Source: Novosphingobium sp. 32-60-15 (lineage in GTDB: Bacteria; Pseudomonadota; Alphaproteobacteria; Sphingomonadales; Sphingomonadaceae). From it: DNA of 64,000 nt. The stretch's first letter is position 1. Each line of letters starts with the position of its first letter. A model generated the notes under the pieces. The model ran no database searches. It had not been told where the DNA came from and was given only the letters and a program-made list of their open reading frames with translations. Below, one piece after another: positions 41,257-49,425 of this stretch. Location: contig NZ_NCEN01000003.1 of the NCBI RefSeq assembly GCF_002280675.1, positions 124,001-188,000 on the forward strand. The letters are read 5' to 3'. The position numbers and the translations under genes were made by a program.

Positions 41257-42831
41257 ATGACATTCAAATCGATCGCGCCGGGTTTCTTCGTCTCGGGCCA
41301 GCTCACTTCAAATGATCTGCAACAGGCTGCAGCGCAGGGCTTCAAGTCCATCATCTGCAATCGTCCCGATGATGAGGATGCCGATCAACCGCCAGCCAGC
41401 GTTATGCGCCAACAAGTGGAGGCACTCGGGCTCGAATTCGCGCACATCCCGATTACTCCGGGCGTTGTGACCGAAGCAGATGTGGCGGCAATGACAAAAG
41501 CCCTTGCGCAATTGCCGTCACCCATCCTTGCGTTCTGTCGCACAGGTGCGCGTTCCGCCAAGCTTTGGGAAATGGCGCAGGCCTCTGCATCCACTTCTGC
41601 AACAAAAGTCTTTGATATCGTCATCGTCGGGGGCGGAAGTGCAGGGATAGCCACGGCTGCAAGCCTGCTCAAGCGCAGGTCTGATCTGGCAATTGCAGTA
41701 ATTGAACCGAGCGAGGTGCATTACTATCAGCCAGGCTGGACTATGGTTGGTGCGGGCATTTTTTCGCCTGAATTCACCCGCCGGACTGAAAAGTCGGTCA
41801 TGCCGCGCGGGGTGGAATGGATCAAAAAATCAGCGTCGGGCTTTGCGCCGGATGAAAACCGGGTGCTGCTCGCAGATGGCAGTTCCGTCAGCTACCGCGT
41901 GTTGATTGCTTGCCCCGGAATCAAGCTTGATTGGGATGCCATTCCGGGCCTCAGCGAAACGCTTGGCCAGAACGGCGTTACGTCCAATTATCGCTATGAT
42001 CTTGCCCCTTACACCAACCGCTTGGTAAAGGATCTGAAGAGTGGCCGCGCGCTGTTTACCCAGCCGCCGATGCCGATAAAATGTGCAGGCGCGCCGCAGA
42101 AATCGATGTATCTGTCGTGCAGCAAGTGGGAAAAATCGGGCGTCCTCAATGCAATCGACGTTCAGTTCCACACTGCCGGGGCCGTGCTTTTCGGTGTGGC
42201 GGCCTATGTGCCTGCACTGATGGAATATATTGAACGGTACGATGCGCACCTGAATTTTGAATCAAAGCTGGTCGCGATTGACGGGCCTGCACGCATTGCA
42301 ACGTTCGAACAAAAGCGCGGCGATACCGTCACCCGCGTCGAAGAGCGGTTCGACATGATCCATGTTGTGCCGCCGCAGGTTGCACCCGATTTTGTTCGCA
42401 ACAGCCCGCTTGCAGCTGCCAGTGGTTTTATCGAAGTCAGCGAAGCGACGCTCCAGCATGTGCGCTATGCCAACGTGTTTGCACTGGGTGATGCTTGCTC
42501 GGCTTCAAACGCCAAGACGATGGCGGCTGCCCGCAAGCAGGCACCGGTTGTGGCCGTCAATGCACTTGCCGCGCTGGAAGGCAAGCCACCCGTTGCCGAT
42601 TACGATGGCTATGGCAGTTGCCCGCTGACAGTGGAAAGCGGCAAGATTGTCTTGGCCGAATTCGGTTACGGCGGGAAGCTGCTGCCCAGTTTCCCCAATT
42701 GGCTGATCGATGGCACCCGCCCATCGCGCTTGTCATGGCTGCTCAAAGACACGATCCTGCCCCCCGTTTACTGGCACGGAATGCTCAAAGGGCGCGAATG
42801 GATGGTCCAGCCGCACAAGATTGGTGCCTGA
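41257..42831 (+). CDS. DUF442 sulfurtransferase-sulfide:quinone oxidoreductase fusion
   Basis: A 524-residue bifunctional protein. Residues 1-110 are a DUF442/TIGR01244 domain of protein-tyrosine-phosphatase fold with active-site Cys94 in FCRTGARSAKLW, thought to move sulfane sulfur. Residues ~116-524 are a membrane-associated flavoprotein of the sulfide:quinone oxidoreductase class: FAD motif DIVIVGGGSAGIATAASLLKR, YYQPGWTMVGAG, catalytic-type Cys in MPIKCAGAPQKSMYLSC, and FALGDACSASNAKT. It would oxidise sulfide to persulfide and feed electrons to ubiquinone; the attached domain could take the sulfur directly to an acceptor for the dioxygenase. The fusion order is known from other proteobacteria. 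Confidence 0.88.
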   Translation: MTFKSIAPGFFVSGQLTSNDLQQAAAQGFKSIICNRPDDEDADQPPASVMRQQVEALGLEFAHIPITPGVVTEADVAAMTKALAQLPSPILAFCRTGARSAKLWEMAQASASTSATKVFDIVIVGGGSAGIATAASLLKRRSDLAIAVIEPSEVHYYQPGWTMVGAGIFSPEFTRRTEKSVMPRGVEWIKKSASGFAPDENRVLLADGSSVSYRVLIACPGIKLDWDAIPGLSETLGQNGVTSNYRYDLAPYTNRLVKDLKSGRALFTQPPMPIKCAGAPQKSMYLSCSKWEKSGVLNAIDVQFHTAGAVLFGVAAYVPALMEYIERYDAHLNFESKLVAIDGPARIATFEQKRGDTVTRVEERFDMIHVVPPQVAPDFVRNSPLAAASGFIEVSEATLQHVRYANVFALGDACSASNAKTMAAARKQAPVVAVNALAALEGKPPVADYDGYGSCPLTVESGKIVLAEFGYGGKLLPSFPNWLIDGTRPSRLSWLLKDTILPPVYWHGMLKGREWMVQPHKIGA

Positions 42832-42832
42832 G

Positions 42833-44605
42833 ATGAAAGCCCTTTCGCGTTATTTGCCGATCTTCGAATGGGGTCGCACGTATAACACCACGGTCCTGAC
42901 CAATGATCTGGTCGCTGCCATGATCGTCACGATCATGCTCATCCCGCAAAGCCTGGCCTATGCCATGCTGGCCGGATTGCCACCAGAGATCGGGCTTTAC
43001 GCCTCGATCCTGCCGATCATGGCCTATGCCCTGTTCGGCACGAGCCGCACACTGGCGGTTGGCCCGGTTGCGGTTATTTCGCTGATGACGCTGACTGCTG
43101 CCAGCAGCATTGCCCCGCCGGGAAGCCCGCAATTCATTGCCGCCGCGTTGATTCTGGCGCTGCTGTCCGGCCTGATGCTGATCGCCATGGGCGTATTGCG
43201 GCTCGGCTTTTTGGCCAACCTGCTATCCCATCCTGTCGTATCGGGCTTCATCACTGCCAGCGGCATCATCATCGCCACCAGCCAGCTTAAATCCTTGCTG
43301 GGTGTTCCGGCAAAGGGTGAGGCGCTGCCCGAATTGGTCAGCACGCTGATTGCCAACATCGGCGCCACCAACATCCCAACGCTTATTATCGGCGTGACCG
43401 CCACGGCTTTCCTGTTTTGGGTGCGCAAGGGTTTAAAGCCGTTGCTCGTGCGTCTTGGCTTGAAAGCGCGACTGGCTGATCTTGTTGCAAAAGCGGGGCC
43501 AATCGCTGCTGTCGCTGCGTCAACCATTGCCGTCATCGCGTTCGATCTTGAGGCGCAAGGCGTAAAGGTGGTCGGCAAGATTCCGCAAAGCTTGCCGCCC
43601 TTTACCGTGCCGCTGTTCGATGCAGAATTGTGGCAGCGTCTGGCAGTGCCCGCCTTGCTGCTTTCAATCATCGGCTTTGTTGAAAGCGTCTCCGTCGCGC
43701 AGACTTTGGCCGCCAAAAAACGCCAGCGCGTGGTTCCCAATCAGGAACTGATCGGCCTTGGCGCGGCTAATGTGGCGGCCAGCTTTACTGGCGGTTATCC
43801 CGTAACCGGCGGCTTTGCCCGTTCTGTCGTCAATTTTGATGCCGGCGCAGAAACCCCAGCAGCCGGAGCCTTTACCGCCGTTGGTATTCTGATCGCGGCG
43901 CTCTTCCTCACACCGTTGCTGGCTTCCTTGCCTATCGCGACATTGGCCGCCACCATCATCGTGGCCGTGCTCAGTCTGGTTGATTTCCAAACGCCGCAGG
44001 AAGTCTGGCGCTATTCCAAGGCTGATTTTGCAGCGATGCTGGCAACTATTGCCGTCACCTTGCTGATCGGCGTTGAACCCGGCGTCATTGCAGGTGTTGC
44101 ACTCAGCCTTGCCCTGTTCTTGTGGCGCTCCTCCCGGCCCCATGCCGCGATTGTCGGGCGCGTTCCGGAAACCGAACACTTCCGCAACGTAAAACGGCAC
44201 AAGGTCTTTACCGACCCGCGCATCCTGACCATCCGGATCGATGAAAGCCTGACCTACCTCAACGCCCGCTGGCTTGAGGAATTCGTGCTGGAGGAAGTGG
44301 CAGCGCAGCCCAGCCTCAAGCATCTCATCCTCATGTGTTCAGCGGTCAACGCCATTGATGCATCTGCGCTGGAAAGCATCGAGGCTATCAATCACCGCCT
44401 GTCGGACGGGGGCATCATGCTCCATCTGTCCGAAGTCAAAGGCCCGGTGATGGACGCTCTCGAACGCTCACACCTGCTCCATGATTTGACGGGCCGTGTC
44501 TACCTTTCCCAGAACGCTGCATTCGATGCAGTAATTGCAATTGCTGATCGCGATGAAGAGGCGCAGGCCCCCGCTGACTTGTGGCTGGCCCGAGGGCTGA
44601 TCTGA
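42833..44605 (+). CDS. SulP-family anion transporter with STAS domain
   Basis: A 590-residue SulP/SLC26 transporter for sulfate, bicarbonate or related anions. The membrane part has about 12-14 helices with the signature DLVAAMIVTIMLIPQSLAYAMLAGLPPEIGLYASILPIMAYALFGTSRTLAVGPVAVISLM. A cytoplasmic STAS domain (about residues 455-570: HKVFTDPRILTIRIDESLTYLNARWLEEFVLEEV ... LILMCSAVNAIDASALESIEAINHRL) follows. In this operon it is likely to export sulfite/sulfate from persulfide oxidation or import an anion. The ATG follows the oxidoreductase stop with a one-base gap. Confidence 0.93.
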   Translation: MKALSRYLPIFEWGRTYNTTVLTNDLVAAMIVTIMLIPQSLAYAMLAGLPPEIGLYASILPIMAYALFGTSRTLAVGPVAVISLMTLTAASSIAPPGSPQFIAAALILALLSGLMLIAMGVLRLGFLANLLSHPVVSGFITASGIIIATSQLKSLLGVPAKGEALPELVSTLIANIGATNIPTLIIGVTATAFLFWVRKGLKPLLVRLGLKARLADLVAKAGPIAAVAASTIAVIAFDLEAQGVKVVGKIPQSLPPFTVPLFDAELWQRLAVPALLLSIIGFVESVSVAQTLAAKKRQRVVPNQELIGLGAANVAASFTGGYPVTGGFARSVVNFDAGAETPAAGAFTAVGILIAALFLTPLLASLPIATLAATIIVAVLSLVDFQTPQEVWRYSKADFAAMLATIAVTLLIGVEPGVIAGVALSLALFLWRSSRPHAAIVGRVPETEHFRNVKRHKVFTDPRILTIRIDESLTYLNARWLEEFVLEEVAAQPSLKHLILMCSAVNAIDASALESIEAINHRLSDGGIMLHLSEVKGPVMDALERSHLLHDLTGRVYLSQNAAFDAVIAIADRDEEAQAPADLWLARGLI

Positions 44606-44678
44606 CGCTGATATTCACTACGACGACGTTCAAAATTCAAGAGCAGCAGCGGTTTCACGCTGCCAGATGAGGCTGAAC

Positions 44679-46085
44679 ATGATTGAACAAGAATGGGCTA
44701 TCGTGCTGGCTCGGGCGCAATTTGCCTTCACCGTCAGTTTCCATTTCCTGTTTCCCGCTTTTACCATCGGGCTGGCCAGCTTTCTGGCTGTACTCGAAGG
44801 GCTCTGGCTGAAAACCGATGAAGGCGTTTATGCCAATCTTTACCGCTACTGGCTGAAAATTTTTGCGGTCGTGTTCGCCATGGGTGTCGTCTCGGGCATC
44901 GTCATGTCCTATCAGTTCGGCACCAATTGGTCCGTATTTTCCGACAAGGCCGGCCCCATCATCGGGCCGTTGATGGCCTACGAAGTGCTGACCGCGTTCT
45001 TTCTTGAAGCGGGTTTTCTGGGCGTGATGCTGTTCGGCATGAACAAGGTCGGGCGAAAGCTGCATTTCGTGGCAACGCTTGCCGTTGCGGTCGGCACGTT
45101 CATTTCGGCGTTCTGGATCCTGTCGGTCAACAGCTGGATGCAAACCCCGGTCGGCTATGAAATCGCCGCCAATGGCCAGTTTGTGCCGGGCGAAAGCTGG
45201 ATGACCATCATCTTCAACCCCAGCTTTCCCTACCGTCTGGTTCACACCCTGCTGGCTGCCTATCTGACAACTGCCTTCATCGTCGGTGCTGTCGGCGGCT
45301 GGCACTTGCTGCGTGACCGCACCAATCCGGGCGCGCGCAAGATGTTTTCGATGGCGATGTGGATGGCGACTATCGTGGCACCGCTGCAAATCCTTGCTGG
45401 CGATTTCCACGGGCTCAACACGCTTGAACACCAGCCTGCAAAAGTCATGGCAATGGAAGGCCATTACCAAAGCCATCCCGAAGGCGCGCCGCTCATCCTG
45501 TTCGGCATTCCCAACAGCGCGCAGGGCCGCGTTGATTATGCCATCGAAATTCCCAAGGCATCATCGCTGATCCTCAAGCATGATCTGAATGCGCCGATGA
45601 CGGGGTTGGATACGATCTCCAAGGCCGATCAACCCCCGGTCGGTATCGTGTTCTGGGCGTTCCGGATCATGGTCGGCATCGGCTTTGCCATGTTGGGGAT
45701 TGGCCTTTGGAGTTTGCTTGCCCGCGCGCGCAAGCGGCTGTTTGATTGGTCGTGGCTGCACAGGTTTGCGGTAGTCATGGGACCATCGGGACTGATCGCG
45801 GTGCTGGCCGGTTGGGCCGTGACCGAAGTGGGCCGCCAACCTTTCACGGTCTACGGCGTTCTGCGCACGGTCGACAGTGCCTCACCCCTGGATGCGCCTG
45901 CGGTTGCGGCGTCCTTCCTGGCGTTCATCGTGGTCTATTTCAGCGTCTTCGGCATGGGCATCTGGTATCTGCTGCGTCTGATGAAAAAACCGCCCGAAGC
46001 GCATGAACCGCCACTCAGCGATGCGCCTATCCGCACCGCCGGATTGACGCCTGCGCCAGCCGTTCTTGAAGGAGACCCGGCATGA
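44679..46085 (+). CDS. cioA: Cyanide-insensitive (bd-type) quinol oxidase subunit I
   Basis: A 468-residue haem-binding subunit of a cytochrome bd-type oxidase that oxidises ubiquinol and reduces O2. Haem-ligand regions are visible: RAQFAFTVSFHFLFPAFTIGL (axial His), MAYEVLTAFFLEAGFLGVMLFG (acidic channel), GDFHGLNTLEHQPAKVMAMEGH and the Q-loop/GRQPFTVYGVLRT motif. The short Q-loop and GRQPF variant are typical of CioA rather than E. coli CydA. ATG at 44679 is preferred over 44667 because GAGG lies 6-8 bases before it. Cytochrome bd oxidases tolerate sulfide, which fits their place behind the sulfide genes. Confidence 0.94.
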   Translation: MIEQEWAIVLARAQFAFTVSFHFLFPAFTIGLASFLAVLEGLWLKTDEGVYANLYRYWLKIFAVVFAMGVVSGIVMSYQFGTNWSVFSDKAGPIIGPLMAYEVLTAFFLEAGFLGVMLFGMNKVGRKLHFVATLAVAVGTFISAFWILSVNSWMQTPVGYEIAANGQFVPGESWMTIIFNPSFPYRLVHTLLAAYLTTAFIVGAVGGWHLLRDRTNPGARKMFSMAMWMATIVAPLQILAGDFHGLNTLEHQPAKVMAMEGHYQSHPEGAPLILFGIPNSAQGRVDYAIEIPKASSLILKHDLNAPMTGLDTISKADQPPVGIVFWAFRIMVGIGFAMLGIGLWSLLARARKRLFDWSWLHRFAVVMGPSGLIAVLAGWAVTEVGRQPFTVYGVLRTVDSASPLDAPAVAASFLAFIVVYFSVFGMGIWYLLRLMKKPPEAHEPPLSDAPIRTAGLTPAPAVLEGDPA

Positions 46086-47080
46086 TCGATCTCACCGTGA
46101 TATGGGCCGCCATCATCGGCTTTGCCATTGTCGCCTATGTGGTGATGGACGGGTTTGATCTGGGCATCGGCATCCTGTTTCCCTTGTTCAAAGTGGGCAA
46201 GGACCGCGATACCGCCATGAACAGCATTGCCCCTGTTTGGGATGGCAACGAGACGTGGCTGGTCATGGGCGTGGGTGGATTGCTGGCAGCATTCCCGCTT
46301 GCCTATGCAATCATCCTGCCCGCGCTGTATGCGCCGATGATTGCCATGTTGCTGGGACTGGTCTTTCGGGGCGTGGCATTTGAATTCCGCTGGCGTGATC
46401 CTGTGCATCGCGCCTTCTGGGACAAGGCATTCACTGCCGGATCGGTTATCGCCACTTTTGCTCAGGGCATCGCTTTGGGCGCATTGTTGCAGGGCATCAC
46501 CGTCAAAGGCCGCAGTTATGCCGGGGGCTGGTGGGAATGGCTATCGCCGTTCAGCATCCTGACCGGGTTCGGCTTGCTGGTGGGCTATGCGCTGCTTGGC
46601 GCATGCTGGCTCAACTGGAAAACCGAAGACGGATTGCAGCGTCAGGCCGTGACATATGCAGGCCGCCTCGGCATTGCCCTGTTGCTTATGATTGGCGCCA
46701 TCAGCCTTGCCACGCTGACGCTTGAGGCGCAATTTGCACAGCGCTGGCTGACGTTCCCCGGCGTTCTGGCCACCGCGCAAGTGCCACTGGCCACCATGCT
46801 CGTCACGTTCCTGTTTTACCGCAGCCTGCGCCTCAAGAAGGATGCGCAGCCGTTCTTCTGGGCGCTGGCCCTGTTCGGGCTGTGCCTTATCGGGCTTGGC
46901 GTTTCGATCTGGCCGGACGTCATCCCGGCGCGGGTCACAATTTGGGAGGCCGCCGCCCCCCATCGTAGTCAGGTCTTCATGCTGGTTGGTGCATCCATCA
47001 TGGTGCCCATCATCCTTGCCTACACCGCCTGGTCCTACTGGGTGTTTCGCGGCAAGGTTGGCCACGACGGGTATCACTGA
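46082..47080 (+). CDS. cioB: Cyanide-insensitive (bd-type) quinol oxidase subunit II
   Basis: A 332-residue membrane subunit: IGFAIVAYVVMDGFDLGIGILFP, MNSIAPVWDGNETWLVMGVGGLLAAFPLAYAIILPALYAPM, EFRWRDPVHRAFWDKAF and a C-terminal TIWEAAAPHRSQVFMLVGASIMVPIILAYTAWSYWVFRGKV. Length and motifs match CydB/CioB. The ATG overlaps the cioA stop (ATGA). Its own TGA shares a base with the start of the 35-residue DUF2474 gene. Confidence 0.94.
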   Translation: MIDLTVIWAAIIGFAIVAYVVMDGFDLGIGILFPLFKVGKDRDTAMNSIAPVWDGNETWLVMGVGGLLAAFPLAYAIILPALYAPMIAMLLGLVFRGVAFEFRWRDPVHRAFWDKAFTAGSVIATFAQGIALGALLQGITVKGRSYAGGWWEWLSPFSILTGFGLLVGYALLGACWLNWKTEDGLQRQAVTYAGRLGIALLLMIGAISLATLTLEAQFAQRWLTFPGVLATAQVPLATMLVTFLFYRSLRLKKDAQPFFWALALFGLCLIGLGVSIWPDVIPARVTIWEAAAPHRSQVFMLVGASIMVPIILAYTAWSYWVFRGKVGHDGYH

Positions 47081-47187
47081 TGGCTGGATCGGCAAAAAAG
47101 CTGGCGTGGTTCGTGGCCATATGGGCGATGAGTGTGGTCACGATTGTGATCGTCGGGTACGCTATCCGCCTGGTTATCGCGCCATGA
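47080..47187 (+). CDS. DUF2474 single-span protein, accessory to the bd oxidase
   Basis: A 35-residue protein not found by length-limited gene calling. It reads MAGSAKKLAWFVAIWAMS and continues as one hydrophobic helix (VVTIVIVGYAIRLVI) ending in AP. This matches the small DUF2474 proteins encoded directly after cydB/cioB in many proteobacteria. By analogy with E. coli CydX (37 residues), it probably binds and stabilises the oxidase. The ATG at 47080 shares one base with the cioB stop (TGATG), and its stop (47185-47187) overlaps the next ATG (ATGA). Confidence 0.85.
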   Translation: MAGSAKKLAWFVAIWAMSVVTIVIVGYAIRLVIAP

Positions 47188-47564
47188 CACCTTATGAATC
47201 CTTGGGCGGTGAAGCGTTCGTTCGTTCGCTTTGTGCGCGGGTCTACGTGTTGATGGATACGCTGCCTGAAGCTGCGGCATGCCGTGCGGTGCATCCGCCA
47301 TCGCTGGTGCGGGCCGAAGAAAAGTTGTTCGAATACCTTACAGGATGGCTCGGCGGCCCACCGCTCTATACCGACAAATATGGACATCCCCGGTTGCGCC
47401 AGCGCCATTTCGTGGCTCCAATTGGCAAGGCCGAAGTGGAGGGCTGGCTTGCGTGTTTCCATCAGGCATGGTCCGAGCTGGCCCCGGCATTGCCCTTGGC
47501 CGAGGATATCCTTGCCAAGATCGATGGACTTGGCTGGCACATGCCGAACCGCGCTCCAGCGTAA
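47184..47564 (+). CDS. Group II truncated haemoglobin (TrHbO type)
   Basis: A 126-residue haem protein. It opens TPYESLGGEAFVRSLCARVYVLMDTLPEA, with the B-helix Tyr (Tyr21) likely at the distal site. The E-F region carries LFEYLTGWLGGPPLYTDKYGHPRLRQRHFVAP with proximal His75, and the G helix has EGWLACFHQAW with the Trp (G8, about 88) diagnostic for group II. Such globins bind O2, NO and sulfide, and protect or feed bd oxidases. It is translationally coupled to the DUF2474 gene, so it belongs to the oxidase operon. Confidence 0.9.
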   Translation: MTPYESLGGEAFVRSLCARVYVLMDTLPEAAACRAVHPPSLVRAEEKLFEYLTGWLGGPPLYTDKYGHPRLRQRHFVAPIGKAEVEGWLACFHQAWSELAPALPLAEDILAKIDGLGWHMPNRAPA

Positions 47565-47981
47565 CCCTGATGATTTTTGCCGATCATGATCGTTGATCAA
47601 ACAATAGTACTGAGCATGCGCATCCGTGCGTTGTCATTTCGATCCAGCATGGGGGCAATCATCCGCCTGCGCCGGCAGCGGGTTGAACGTGGATGATATG
47701 CAGCCAAGCCCCGGCCCATCGCGCTCGGGTGAGCTACCCCGCGCAATTTCCACAGTCATAGCCTAAAGCCGTAGCAGCAAGGCCCGCAACAAGGACATGG
47801 CGCGCGCTTGGAACAGCCGCTTTTCCTTGTCATCTATCATACCGAATGGAATTAATTTCTGTCTGCACAGATGATTCCGTATCGCGAAAGGACCTTGCAG
47901 GACACAGATTGGGCGGGCTATTTGGCGGACTGAGGAAAGCCGCATGAAACCGTTGATCCAAGCCCGTATCGATGCCAGCAC
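47565..47981. other. Intergenic region between the oxidase operon and the DsbA-like gene
   Basis: These 417 bases hold no supported gene. A minus-strand frame of 72 codons (47763-47981) has no ribosome site or family features. A palindromic ttgatcaa lies near 47594, but no full FNR box or terminator with a T tract was found. Confidence 0.5.
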
Positions 47982-48575
47982 ATGAGGCTCAGTACCTTGC
48001 GTGACGCGTTTGTTTTCGCTCTGTTTGCTCTGGTAGCGCCTGTGCCCGTCGCAGTAGCGCGCGAAACAGCATTTCCTGCCATGTCAGAAGAAGTGTTGGC
48101 ACCCAAGACCCTGCCAAAGTCCTACGATGTGACCGTCATCGTCTTTTCCGACTATGGCTGCCCTTATTGCAAGAAATTGCACGGCACACTGGCGCAACTC
48201 CTGGCGCGAGATCCGAAGGTGCGCATTGTCTGGCGCGATTGGCCAATTTTTGGCGGAGCTTCGCTGTTGGCAGCGCAGGCGGCGATCGCCAGCCAGTGGC
48301 AGGGCAAACATGCCGCTTTCAACGCGGCTCTCTTCGCACAGCCCGGAAGAATTACCGAAGCTTCCGTACAGGCTGCCGCAAAGGTCGCCAAAGTAGACTG
48401 GACGCGGCTACAATCGGACATGAAGACGCGCATGAAAGAGATTAATACCGTGATCGCGCGCAGCAATGCCGGGGCACAGGCTTTGAAATTTGAAGGCACG
48501 CCGGGCTTGCTGATCGGCAATGCGCGGTTCGGCGGAGCGGCCTCTCTCATCCAACTCATGGAAGCGGTGGCGTAA
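47982..48575 (+). CDS. DsbA-family thioredoxin-like periplasmic protein
   Basis: A 197-residue exported protein with a signal segment (RDAFVFALFALVAPVPVAVA) and a thioredoxin fold with CPYC in IVFSDYGCPYCKKLHGTL (about residues 60-63), a helical insertion, and the cis-Pro loop in KFEGTPGLLIGNARF. It is a DsbA/DsbG-like thiol oxidoreductase acting on periplasmic disulfides. It has the shorter, single-domain form common in alphaproteobacteria. It precedes a cytochrome c gene on the same strand by 223 bp, so assistance in c-type cytochrome maturation is possible. Confidence 0.85.
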   Translation: MRLSTLRDAFVFALFALVAPVPVAVARETAFPAMSEEVLAPKTLPKSYDVTVIVFSDYGCPYCKKLHGTLAQLLARDPKVRIVWRDWPIFGGASLLAAQAAIASQWQGKHAAFNAALFAQPGRITEASVQAAAKVAKVDWTRLQSDMKTRMKEINTVIARSNAGAQALKFEGTPGLLIGNARFGGAASLIQLMEAVA

Positions 48576-48798
48576 GCCCGAAAAGACGGGGTGGGTTGAT
48601 GTGAGCGGCGTGATGACTGAAGCGCAGGTCCGCGCGAAAAAACTGCCGATCACCCCTAGGCAGCTTTGCCTCCGGTATAGCAAATTGTTGCTCAGCGCCT
48701 GACCCTTATTACCGTGTTGCGTCACAGGTTGTGCTGTGTTTAATTATCTTAAGCGTCGTTGCGAACGCGTTGTAAGTTTTTCGGAAAAGGGGATGCAA

Positions 48799-49326
48799 AT
48801 GAAGCTGAAATTTCAATATCTTGCGCTGACCGCCGCGACCATGCTTCTCGCCTCGTGCGGTGGTGGCGGTAGCGAAGAAAAGGCAGCAGCGGATTCGGCG
48901 GCAAAGCCTGCGGAAACGACCGCAGCCGCGGCGGCCCCTGCCGCTGCTGGCGCTGCAAGCGCCGCTGCACCCACCGCGGATTCAACCGACACTCTCGATG
49001 GAGCCAAGTTGGCGTCGGTCACGCCTGACGCAGCGCACGGCAAGCAGATCTTCATGCAGTGCAAGACATGTCATGCTGTTGAAGCTGGCAAGAACATGAT
49101 CGGGCCATCACTGGCGGGCATCATCGGTCGCGCTGCTGGGACTGTTACAGGCTTCAACTACTCCGCCGCCAACAAGAACAGCGGCATTACGTGGAGCGAA
49201 GAAAAGCTGTTCCAGTATCTGGAAAAGCCAATGCGCGTTGTTCCAGGCACCAAGATGGCGTTCGCAGGCCTGCCAAAAGCGCAAGACCGTGCGGACGTGA
49301 TCGCCTATCTCAAGGCACCAAACTGA
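48799..49326 (+). CDS. Lipoprotein c-type cytochrome (class I, cyt c2-like)
   Basis: A 175-residue cytochrome. The signal peptide ends in a lipobox (MLLASC, lipidated Cys20), followed by a ~55-residue Ala/Pro/Glu-rich flexible linker and a class I haem domain: CKTCH at 88-92, MIGPSLAGIIGRAAGTVTGFNYSAAN, and the sixth ligand Met in PGTKMAFAGL. It would be anchored in the membrane with a long tether, suiting electron delivery between the bc1 complex and the reaction centre or an oxidase. In phototrophic alphaproteobacteria a cytochrome gene (cycA) is commonly next to hemA; this one lies there but converges on hemA. Start 48799 follows AAAGGGG. Confidence 0.88.
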   Translation: MKLKFQYLALTAATMLLASCGGGGSEEKAAADSAAKPAETTAAAAAPAAAGAASAAAPTADSTDTLDGAKLASVTPDAAHGKQIFMQCKTCHAVEAGKNMIGPSLAGIIGRAAGTVTGFNYSAANKNSGITWSEEKLFQYLEKPMRVVPGTKMAFAGLPKAQDRADVIAYLKAPN

Positions 49327-49370
49327 TTAGCACATATGCAGCGTAATGCTGTAAATATTGCTCAAATCAA

Positions 49371-49405
49371 AGGGCGCGGACCTTGCGGTTCGCGCCCTCT
49401 CATTT
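49371..49405. terminator. Bidirectional terminator between cytochrome c and hemA
   Basis: A 12-bp stem with one G-T pair (49371-49382 agggcgcggacc with 49387-49398 ggttcgcgccct) and a ttgc loop lies between convergent genes. T-rich sequence (cattttg) follows on the plus side and AT-rich sequence on the other. Confidence 0.75.
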
Positions 49406-49425
49406 TGTTAGGCTTGATTGCCTGA

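Noticed and set aside
47763..47981. 72-codon minus-strand ORF between the globin and DsbA-like genes
   Set aside because: No ribosome site, no family features, and it overlaps the presumed promoter of the DsbA-like gene.
48880..48990. Repetitive GC-rich stretch that could be taken for a DNA repeat array
   Set aside because: It is an Ala/Pro/Glu linker inside the cytochrome gene, with irregular codons and no repeat unit. No CRISPR-like array was seen anywhere in the window.
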